Positions 1-6,574 of a stretch of 64,000 nucleotides of DNA are shown here, one piece after another (positions within the stretch are counted from its first letter, which is position 1; every line of letters starts with the position of its first letter). The translations under genes and the position numbers were made by a program. The notes beneath the pieces are model-generated. The model saw nothing but the letters and a program-made list of their open reading frames with translations. It was not told the origin of the DNA and made no database searches. This DNA comes from Simplicispira metamorpha (GTDB taxonomy: Bacteria > Pseudomonadota > Gammaproteobacteria > Burkholderiales > Burkholderiaceae_C). The stretch covers positions 116,654 through 180,653 of the forward strand of contig NZ_SLXH01000003.1 in assembly GCF_004341365.1 (NCBI RefSeq), in the 5' to 3' direction.

Positions 1-335
1 AGAAACAGCAGCACGCCCGCGCAGGCGGTGGAAATGAGCAGGTTGGCCAGCCCGTAGCGCTCCACAATCCCATAGACGATGACGATGAACGCCCCGGCGG
101 GCCCGCCAATCTGCACATTGGTGCCCCCCAGCAGCGACACCAGAAACCCCCCGATGATGGCCGTCCACAGCCCCGCTTCGGGCTTGAGTCCGCTGGCAAT
201 GGCAAACGCCATGGCCAACGGCAGTGCCACGATGCCCACGGTGGCGCCCGCGCCGATGTCGGTCAGTGCCCGGGTGCGGGTGTAGCCGCGCAGTGCGTCG
301 AGGATGCGGGGGCGAAAGGCAAAAGACCAGGCCAT
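1..335 (-). CDS. SulP-family anion permease, N-terminal part (runs off the window)
   Basis: The reading frame gives about 111 residues of an inner-membrane SulP/SLC26-type anion transporter. After a short cytoplasmic start there is a first hydrophobic segment containing the run [16 protein letters not shown]. The SulP hallmark [19 protein letters not shown] follows at about residues 75-93, and a further hydrophobic stretch is cut by the window edge. The ATG at 335 is preceded by a GGAGGA ribosome site. The substrate (sulfate, bicarbonate or a dicarboxylate) cannot be told from this part, and a C-terminal STAS domain would lie outside the window. It is in tandem with metG, 56 bp downstream of the metG stop, but nothing links the two functionally. 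Confidence 0.85.
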   Translation of the reverse strand, partial: MAWSFAFRPRILDALRGYTRTRALTDIGAGATVGIVALPLAMAFAIASGLKPEAGLWTAIIGGFLVSLLGGTNVQIGGPAGAFIVIVYGIVERYGLANLLISTACAGVLLF

Positions 336-391
336 GGGGGGAGTCCTCCAACAAGATGGGGGGCTCTGCCCCCGGGGGGAGAGAGAGTGCG

Positions 392-2473
392 TCAGCCTAC
401 GCGCATGCCGGGCGTGGCGCCGGGCCAGGGGCTCAGCACGTGGATGCCGGGGTGGGCTTTTTCATCGCCGTGGCTGGCGGCCAGCACCATGCCCTCGCTC
501 ACGCCAAACTTCATCTTGCGCGGTGCCAGGTTGGCCACCACCACGGTGAGCTTGCCAATCAGGTCTTCTGGCTGGTAGGCGCTGGCAATGCCGGAAAACA
601 CGTTGCGGTGGCGGCCTTCGCCCACATCCAGCGTCAGGCGCAAGAGCTTGGTCGAGCCTTCCACCGCCTCGCAGTTGACGATCTGGGCGATGCGCAGGTC
701 GATCTTGGCAAAGTCGTCAATGGTGATGGTGGGGGCGATGGCTTCGCCGCCGGGTGCTATGGTTTCGATAGCTTCTGGCGCTTGCTGTGCTTGGGCTGGA
801 GGCTCAAACAATGCTTCGAGCTGCTCGGGCGTGACGCGCTGCATCAGGTGCTGGTAGGCGCCAATCACATGGCCCTGGCCGAGCATGGTCTGGGCGTCGG
901 CAAAGGTGAAGGGCGCCACCTTCAGGAAGGCTTCCACCTGCGCCGCCAGCGCAGGCAGCACGGGCTTGAGCAAGATGGTGAGCACGCGGAAGGCTTCGAT
1001 GCAGGTGCTGCACACGTCTTGCAGGCGGCCTTCCATGCCGTCTTGCTTGGCCAGCTCCCAGGGCTTGTTCTGATCGACGTAGGCGTTCACGCGGTCGGCC
1101 AGCAGCATGGTTTCGCGCAGGGCCTTGCCATATTCACGCTCGGCCAGCAGCTCGATGATGGCGGGGGCGGCGCTGCGCAGGTGCTCCAGCAGCGCATCGC
1201 CATCGGCGGAGACCTCGCCCAGCACGCCGCCAAAGCGCTTGGCGATAAAGCCCGCCGCGCGGCTGGCGATGTTGATGTATTTGCCGATCAGGTCGCTGTT
1301 GACGCGGGCCATGAAGTCGTCGGCGTTGAAGTCGATGTCCTCGTTGCGGCTGCTGAGCTTGGTGGCCAGGTAGTAGCGCAGCCACTCGGCGTTCATCGAC
1401 AGGCCCAGGTACTTGAGCGGGTCCAGGCCCGTGCCCCGGCTTTTGCTCATTTTCTCGCCGTTGTTGACCGTCAAAAAGCCGTGGACGAATACCGAGTCGG
1501 GCACCTTGCGGCCACTGAACTTGAGCGTGGCGGGCCAGAACAGCGTGTGGAAGGTGACGATGTCTTTGCCAATGAAGTGGTATTGCTCCAGCAGCGGGTC
1601 GGCCATGTAGGCGTCGTAGCTTTGGCCGCGCTTGTCCAGCAGGTTTTTCAACGAGGCCAGGTAGCCGATGGGCGCGTCCAGCCAGACGTAGAAGTATTTG
1701 CCCGGCGCGTCGGGGATTTCGATGCCGAAGTAGGGCGCATCGCGCGAGATGTCCCAGTCGCCCAGGCCCTCGCTGGTGGTGCCGTCGGGGTTGGTGCGCA
1801 CGGTGAACCATTCGCGCACCTTGTTGGCCACTTCGGGCTGCAGGCGGCCGTTTTGCGTCCAGTCTTCCAGAAAGGCCACGCAGCGCGGGTCAGACAGCTT
1901 GAAGAAAAAGTGCTCGGAGCTTTTGAGCACCGGCGTGGCGCCCGACAGCGCCGAGAAGGGGTGGATCAGGTCGGTGGGCGCATAGACGGCGCCACAGACT
2001 TCGCAGTTATCGCCGTACTGGTCTTTGGCGTGGCACTTGGGGCATTCGCCTTTGATGAAGCGGTCGGGCAGGAACATGTTCTTCTCGGGGTCGAAGAACT
2101 GCTCGATGGTGCGCGTCTCGATCAGGCCATTGGCCTTCAGGGCGCGGTAAATGTCTTGCGCGAGCTGGTGGTTTTCCGGGGCGTCGGTGCTGTGCCAGTT
2201 GTCGAACTGGATGTGAAAGCCATCGAGGTACTGCTGGCGGCCAGCGGCGATGTCGGCCACAAACTGCTGGGGCGTTTTGCCGGCTTTTTCAGCGGCAATC
2301 ATGATGGGCGCGCCGTGCGTGTCGTCGGCGCCGACGAAGTTGACCTCGTTGCCCAGCAGCCGCTGCGTGCGCACCCAGATGTCGGCCTGGATGTATTCCA
2401 TGATGTGGCCGATGTGGAAGTTGCCATTGGCGTAGGGCAGGGCGGTGGTGACAAAAAGTTTGCGTGCAGACAT
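392..2473 (-). CDS. metG: Methionyl-tRNA synthetase
   Basis: This cytoplasmic class I aminoacyl-tRNA synthetase charges tRNA-Met. At 693 residues it has the usual length of the long dimeric form. The HIGH motif is at residues 20-23 and KMSKS at 341-345. The zinc-knuckle cysteines CPKC and CEVC sit in the connective domain. A C-terminal tRNA-binding OB-fold domain (about residues 590-693, starting [15 protein letters not shown]) follows the anticodon-binding helices. The Ala/Gln/Pro-rich linker between these last two domains is encoded by a copy of the dispersed palindromic repeat (752-812), so the repeat is translated in frame. The start at 2473 gives the canonical N-terminus [17 protein letters not shown]. 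Confidence 0.98.
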   Translation of the reverse strand: MSARKLFVTTALPYANGNFHIGHIMEYIQADIWVRTQRLLGNEVNFVGADDTHGAPIMIAAEKAGKTPQQFVADIAAGRQQYLDGFHIQFDNWHSTDAPENHQLAQDIYRALKANGLIETRTIEQFFDPEKNMFLPDRFIKGECPKCHAKDQYGDNCEVCGAVYAPTDLIHPFSALSGATPVLKSSEHFFFKLSDPRCVAFLEDWTQNGRLQPEVANKVREWFTVRTNPDGTTSEGLGDWDISRDAPYFGIEIPDAPGKYFYVWLDAPIGYLASLKNLLDKRGQSYDAYMADPLLEQYHFIGKDIVTFHTLFWPATLKFSGRKVPDSVFVHGFLTVNNGEKMSKSRGTGLDPLKYLGLSMNAEWLRYYLATKLSSRNEDIDFNADDFMARVNSDLIGKYINIASRAAGFIAKRFGGVLGEVSADGDALLEHLRSAAPAIIELLAEREYGKALRETMLLADRVNAYVDQNKPWELAKQDGMEGRLQDVCSTCIEAFRVLTILLKPVLPALAAQVEAFLKVAPFTFADAQTMLGQGHVIGAYQHLMQRVTPEQLEALFEPPAQAQQAPEAIETIAPGGEAIAPTITIDDFAKIDLRIAQIVNCEAVEGSTKLLRLTLDVGEGRHRNVFSGIASAYQPEDLIGKLTVVVANLAPRKMKFGVSEGMVLAASHGDEKAHPGIHVLSPWPGATPGMRVG
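752..812. repeat. Dispersed palindromic element, copy inside metG
   Basis: The stretch reads GATAGCTtCTgGCGCTTgctgtgcttggGCTgGAGGCTCAAA, an imperfect copy of the repeat found elsewhere (GATAGCTGCTAGCGCTT...AAGCGCTAGAGGC). It is in frame on the coding strand and encodes the interdomain linker of MetG (residues of the type [18 protein letters not shown]). Confidence 0.6.
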
Positions 2474-2589
2474 GGTGTGGGGGAAGCGGGGGTTGGCGGC
2501 GCGGCGCGCGGTGCGGCGCGGAACTGGCGATTTTAGGACGATGGGGGCCGGGCGCTGCGGCCTTCAGGTGCGGCGCGGCGGGCAGGTTC

Positions 2590-3165
2590 TCAGCGCACGC
2601 TGCGCAGCAACTGCGCCAGCGCCGGGCCTTGCAGCAGCACCAGGCCGTGCGCGTTGGCAAATTCCACCGCAGCATCGGTGACGGTGCCCTGCGCCGCGAT
2701 GTAGGCGCCCGAGGCCACGCCCTGCGCCTGCATGGCCGCGTGCAGCTGGCGCAGCGGCTCGATGCCGTGGGTGGCGGCTTTCCAGCGCCGGGCGCTGACC
2801 AGCGTGGTGCGCGCGCCCTGGGTCAGGCAAAAGTCGGCGTGCGGGTGGTTCAGGCGCTCTACGCTGGCGCCGCCCGCTTGCCAGGCGCGCTCCAGGGTGT
2901 CGGCAAACTCGCGCCAGGGCTGGGCCAGCGCCGTGGCCAGGGCCTGCTCCACTTGCGCGCTGTTGGGCGCGTTCCACTGGCGCCACGCGGCGATGCAGCC
3001 CACCACCGTGATCGGCACGGCCCCCAGGGCACCAAACACCACGTACTGCGCGGGCAGCAGCGTGCTTGCCACCAGCACGATCAGCCCGGCCACGGCAAAG
3101 CTGGCCCACCAGGGCGAGCGCAGCAAAATCGCAAACAGGGAGTTGGGGGCCATCTTGAATTTCAC
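2590..3165 (-). CDS. Membrane-anchored Mrr-like restriction-endonuclease-fold protein
   Basis: This protein of about 191 residues has two hydrophobic segments near the N-terminus (about residues 17-55), then a soluble domain resembling Mrr/DUF2034-type PD-(D/E)xK proteins. The recognisable part is ADFCLTQGARTTLVSARRWKA followed by a helix with EPLRQLHAAM. The position normally holding the catalytic Lys of the (Q/E)xK motif appears to be Arg (ARRWK), so nuclease activity is doubtful. I chose the GTG at 3165 because it has an upstream AAAGG and gives VKFKMAPNSLF; an ATG at 3153 is the alternative. The gene is divergent from mrp. Its role is unknown. Confidence 0.6.
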   Translation of the reverse strand: MKFKMAPNSLFAILLRSPWWASFAVAGLIVLVASTLLPAQYVVFGALGAVPITVVGCIAAWRQWNAPNSAQVEQALATALAQPWREFADTLERAWQAGGASVERLNHPHADFCLTQGARTTLVSARRWKAATHGIEPLRQLHAAMQAQGVASGAYIAAQGTVTDAAVEFANAHGLVLLQGPALAQLLRSVR

Positions 3166-3298
3166 GGAGCGCCTTTGGTAGGGTGGTTTCGCGGGGGGGA
3201 AAGGGAAAAACGGGGAGAACAAAGCGTGCGCATTGTCCTTCAGCCACCGGGGGAACCTTGCTTGGATAGACTAGCCGCCCCCCACAGGAGTTAATTCA

Positions 3299-4390
3299 AT
3301 GGCAGTCACAGAACAAGGCCTTTTGGCGGCGCTTTCCAGCGTGCTCGACCCGCATACCGGCAAAGATTTCGTCAGCACCCGCGCACTGCGCAACCTGCAC
3401 ATCAGCGGTGGCGATGTGGCGTTTGATGTCGAGCTGGGCTACCCCGCCAAGAGCCTGGTGCCCGAGTTGCGCCGCAGCCTGGTGGCCGCCGCCAAGGGCG
3501 TGGCCGGCGTGGACAACGTCTCGGTCAACATCACCACCAAGGTGGTGGCCCATGCCGTGCAGCGCGGCGTGCAGTTGCTGCCGCAGGTGAAGAACATCAT
3601 TGCCGTGGCCTCGGGCAAGGGCGGCGTGGGCAAGAGCACCACGGCTGCCAACCTGGCGCTGGCGCTGGCCGCCGAGGGCGCCAGCGTGGGCGTGCTGGAC
3701 GCCGACATCTACGGCCCCAGCCAGCCCATGATGCTGGGCATCAACCGCCGCCCCGAAAGCGAAGACGGCCAGACCATGGAGCCGCTGGAAAACTACGGCG
3801 TGCAGGTCATGTCCATTGGCTTCCTGGTAGACCAGGACGAGGCCATGATCTGGCGCGGCCCCATGGCCACGCAGGCGCTGGAGCAGCTGCTGCGCCAGAC
3901 CAACTGGAAAGACCTCGATTACCTCATCATCGACATGCCCCCCGGCACGGGCGACATCCAGCTCACCCTGAGCCAGCGCGTGCCCATGACCGGCGCCGTC
4001 ATCGTCACCACGCCGCAGGACATCGCGCTGCTGGACGCCAAAAAGGGCATCAAGATGTTTGAAAAGGTGGGCGTGCCCATCCTGGGCATCGTCGAGAACA
4101 TGGCCGCCCACGTGTGCAGCAACTGCGGCCATGTGGAACACATTTTTGGCGCCGATGGCGGCAAGAAGATGGCGGCTGATTACGGTATGGATTACCTGGG
4201 CGCACTGCCGCTGGACATGAGCATCCGCCTGCAAGCCGACTCGGGCCGCCCCACCGTGGTGGCCGACCCCGATGGTGATGTGGCGCAAATCTACAAAAAA
4301 GTGGCACGCGACGTGGCCGTGAAGATTGCGCAGCAGGCCAAGGACTTTTCCAGCAAGTTCCCGACCATCGCGGTCAGCAAGAACACCTGA
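3299..4390 (+). CDS. mrp: Iron-sulfur cluster carrier ATPase Mrp/ApbC
   Basis: This cytoplasmic P-loop ATPase of the Mrp/NBP35 family binds and transfers [4Fe-4S] clusters to apoproteins. The N-terminal 90 residues form a DUF59/MIP18 domain. The deviant Walker A motif GKGGVGKST is at residues 106-114. The cluster-binding CxxC is C273-x-x-C276 (CSNC). The length of 363 residues is normal for the family. The start at 3299 gives MAVTEQGLLAALSSVLDP. The next gene downstream is an Fe-S-rich formate dehydrogenase operon on the same strand, 249 bp away, so the two may be functionally related, but mrp is commonly found near metG in this group. Confidence 0.95.
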   Translation: MAVTEQGLLAALSSVLDPHTGKDFVSTRALRNLHISGGDVAFDVELGYPAKSLVPELRRSLVAAAKGVAGVDNVSVNITTKVVAHAVQRGVQLLPQVKNIIAVASGKGGVGKSTTAANLALALAAEGASVGVLDADIYGPSQPMMLGINRRPESEDGQTMEPLENYGVQVMSIGFLVDQDEAMIWRGPMATQALEQLLRQTNWKDLDYLIIDMPPGTGDIQLTLSQRVPMTGAVIVTTPQDIALLDAKKGIKMFEKVGVPILGIVENMAAHVCSNCGHVEHIFGADGGKKMAADYGMDYLGALPLDMSIRLQADSGRPTVVADPDGDVAQIYKKVARDVAVKIAQQAKDFSSKFPTIAVSKNT

Positions 4391-4474
4391 GATCGCTGCC
4401 ACGCTGCGGGGGGCAGGCCCAGTGCGGCGCCCGGTGGGCCGGGCTGGGGTTTGGCGGTGGGCGCTGGCCGTGGT

Positions 4475-4490
4475 CTGACCGGGCGGTCAG
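4475..4490. promoter_or_regulatory. Perfect inverted repeat upstream of the formate dehydrogenase operon
   Basis: CTGACC-gggc-GGTCAG is a perfect palindrome whose core TGACCGGGCGGTCA has the shape of a TetR-family operator. It lies 150 bp before the FdsGB start in the 249-bp gap after mrp. There is no T-run, so it is not an obvious terminator. No regulator gene is adjacent. Confidence 0.35.
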
Positions 4491-4639
4491 CGCACGGGCG
4501 CTGGTGCCCGCACTGACTGCGCGCGCGCAGGGGCCTCGGTCTGGCCGTGCGGTAGGCGCACCGTAGGGATGGCCGCATTGACGCGCATCCGGGGCGCCGC
4601 CACACTGCCAGCGACTTTTTTTACGAGCTGCGCGGCCCC

Positions 4640-6574
4640 ATGACCTCTCTGACCAACCCCACCGCCGAGTCTGGCGCCGACCCCGCTGCGGTGGCCGTGG
4701 CCACGCCAGATGATTTGCGCGCACTGATCCGCCGCAAAAGCCGCCTCAAGGGCCGCCAGCCTGAAGACACCGCCCTGGCCGAGGTGGCGGCCCTGCTGGG
4801 CGAGCGCCCGCCCGAGGGTTTCCGGCGCGACCTGCTGATCGAATACCTGCACCGCCTCAATGACCACTTCGGGGTGCTGCACCTGCGCCACCTGGTGGCG
4901 CTGGCCCGGCTGCTGAACCTGCCGCTGGCCGAGGTGCATGAGGTGGCCAGCTTCTACCACCACTTCGAGATCGTGCGCAGCGACAGTGCCCCCGCGCCGC
5001 GCCTGGTGCTGCGCGTGTGCGACAGCCTCAGTTGCAGCATGGCAGGCAGCGCTGATTTGCTGGTGCAGTTGCCCCAGCGGCTGCGCGCCGCAGGCCACGG
5101 CGATGTGCAGGTGCAGGCCGTGCCCTGCGTGGGCCGCTGCGCCCAGGCACCGGTGGCCGTGCTGCACCAGCACCCGTTGCCCCAGGCCACGGTGGCGGGC
5201 GTGCTGCACGCCGTGGATTTGATGCCAAATCGGTATCTAGCCCAGCACCCGTGCGCGCAAGCAGCTATGAATTTTGATGTGGCTGCCCACGCTCCGTGCA
5301 GCATCCCGCCCGCCGATGCCGCCGATGCCGCCGATGCCGCCGATGCCGCCGATGCCGCCGATGCCGCCGATGCCGCCGATGCCGCCGATGCCGTCGTTGG
5401 TGTTGATGCCGTAGCCCCCGCCGTCACCGATCTGGCCACCTACCGCGCCCACGGCGGCTATGCGCTGGCCACCGCCCTGGCCCATGGCGAAATGGATGCC
5501 GAGCAAGCGCTCACGGCCCTGGAAGACGCGGGCCTGCGCGGATTGGGCGGCGCGGGCTTTCCTGCCGGGCGCAAATGGCGCATCGTGCGCGAGCAACCCG
5601 CCCCGCGCCTGCTGGCCGTCAACATCGACGAGGGCGAGCCCGGCACCTTCAAAGACCGCACCTACCTGGAGCGCGACCCGCACCGCTTTCTCGAAGGCGT
5701 GCTCATTGCCGCCCAGGTGGCGGGCACCGAGGCCGTCTATATCTACCTGCGCGATGAATACCACGGCTGCCGCGCCGTCTTGCAGCAGGCCCTGGCCCAG
5801 TTGCAGGCCCAGCCGCCGTGCCCGCTGCCGCAGATCGAACTGCGCCGGGGCGCGGGCGCCTACATCTGCGGCGAAGAATCGGCCATGTTGGAGAGCATCG
5901 AAGGCCGACGCGGCCAGCCGCGCCTGCGCCCGCCCTACATCGCGCAGGTGGGGCTGTGGGGGCACCCCACGCTGGCGCACAACTTCGAGACGCTGTACTG
6001 GGTGCGCGACACCATGGAGCGCGGCCCGCAGTGGTTTGCCAGCTTTGGCCGGCGCGGGCGCCGGGGGCTGCGCAGCTTCAGCGTCAGTGGGCGGGTGCGC
6101 CAGCCGGGCGTCAAGCTGGCCCCGGCGGGCATCACCGTGCAGGAGCTGATCGACGAATACTGCGGCGGCATGCAGGCGGGCCACCAGCTGTATGCGTATT
6201 TGCCGGGCGGCGCCTCGGGCGGCATCCTGCCCGCGCGCCTGGCCGATGTGCCGCTGGACTTTGACACCTTGCAGCCCTACGGCTGCTTCATCGGCTCGGC
6301 GGCGGTGATTGTGCTCAGCCAGCACGATCGCGCGCGCGATGCCGCCCTCAACGTGATGCGCTTTCTGGCACACGAGAGCTGCGGCCAGTGCACGCCCTGC
6401 CGCGTGGGCACGGCCAAAGCGGCGGCGCTGATGCAGGCGCCGCACTGGGATGCCGACACGCTGGCCGACCTGGCGCAGGTGATGCAGGACGCCTCCATCT
6501 GCGGCCTGGGGCAGGCGGCGCCCAACCCCATCCGCTGCGTGCAAACGTATTTTGCGCACGAGGTGCAGCCATGA
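4640..6574 (+). CDS. fdsGB: NAD-dependent formate dehydrogenase, fused gamma (FdsG) and beta (FdsB) subunits
   Basis: This single 644-residue chain covers the diaphorase part of a soluble NAD+-linked formate dehydrogenase. Residues 1-180 form a NuoE/FdsG-like thioredoxin-fold domain with [2Fe-2S] ligands C127, C132, C163 and C167. Residues from about 275 to the end form a NuoF/FdsB-like FMN/NADH domain with GLRGLGGAGFPAGRKW at about residue 297 and [4Fe-4S] ligands C581, C584, C587 and C621. The usual arrangement in Cupriavidus and Rhodobacter is two separate genes. The linker is odd: a palindromic repeat copy (residues 193-213) is followed by nine Ala-Asp-Ala units (225-251). The gene overlaps fdsA by ATGA. 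The electron path would be FdsA to NAD+. Confidence 0.92.
   Translation: MTSLTNPTAESGADPAAVAVATPDDLRALIRRKSRLKGRQPEDTALAEVAALLGERPPEGFRRDLLIEYLHRLNDHFGVLHLRHLVALARLLNLPLAEVHEVASFYHHFEIVRSDSAPAPRLVLRVCDSLSCSMAGSADLLVQLPQRLRAAGHGDVQVQAVPCVGRCAQAPVAVLHQHPLPQATVAGVLHAVDLMPNRYLAQHPCAQAAMNFDVAAHAPCSIPPADAADAADAADAADAADAADAADAADAVVGVDAVAPAVTDLATYRAHGGYALATALAHGEMDAEQALTALEDAGLRGLGGAGFPAGRKWRIVREQPAPRLLAVNIDEGEPGTFKDRTYLERDPHRFLEGVLIAAQVAGTEAVYIYLRDEYHGCRAVLQQALAQLQAQPPCPLPQIELRRGAGAYICGEESAMLESIEGRRGQPRLRPPYIAQVGLWGHPTLAHNFETLYWVRDTMERGPQWFASFGRRGRRGLRSFSVSGRVRQPGVKLAPAGITVQELIDEYCGGMQAGHQLYAYLPGGASGGILPARLADVPLDFDTLQPYGCFIGSAAVIVLSQHDRARDAALNVMRFLAHESCGQCTPCRVGTAKAAALMQAPHWDADTLADLAQVMQDASICGLGQAAPNPIRCVQTYFAHEVQP
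5216..5279. repeat. Dispersed palindromic element, copy in the FdsG-FdsB linker
   Basis: The stretch reads GATTTGATGCCAAATCGG, then tATCTAGcccagcaccc, then gcGCAAGCAGCTATGAATTTTGATG. Its ends match the repeat in reverse orientation (GCTAGCAGCTATCAATTTTGATG). It is translated in frame as part of the interdomain linker. Confidence 0.65.
5312..5392. repeat. Nine tandem copies of a 9-bp unit (GCCGATGCC)
   Basis: Nine identical GCCGATGCC units run head to tail and encode (Ala-Asp-Ala)x9 in the FdsGB linker. The unit length is a multiple of three, so gain or loss of units would change linker length without shifting frame. On the opposite strand the same array reads as Gly-Ile-Gly repeats, which are not a gene. 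Confidence 0.95.

Noticed and set aside
336..391. GC-rich run between metG and the SulP gene as a terminator
   Set aside because: The possible stem is only five base pairs and has no T-run.
224..2536. 770-codon open frame on the plus strand opposite metG
   Set aside because: It is antisense to an intact methionyl-tRNA synthetase and contains only low-complexity GC-driven sequence; other long antisense frames opposite fdsA, maeB, kdpA and kdpB were rejected for the same reason.
5237..6559. Minus-strand frame with a Gly-Ile-Gly repeat opposite fdsGB
   Set aside because: The repeat is the reverse reading of the Ala-Asp-Ala array, and the rest is antisense to conserved FdsB motifs.
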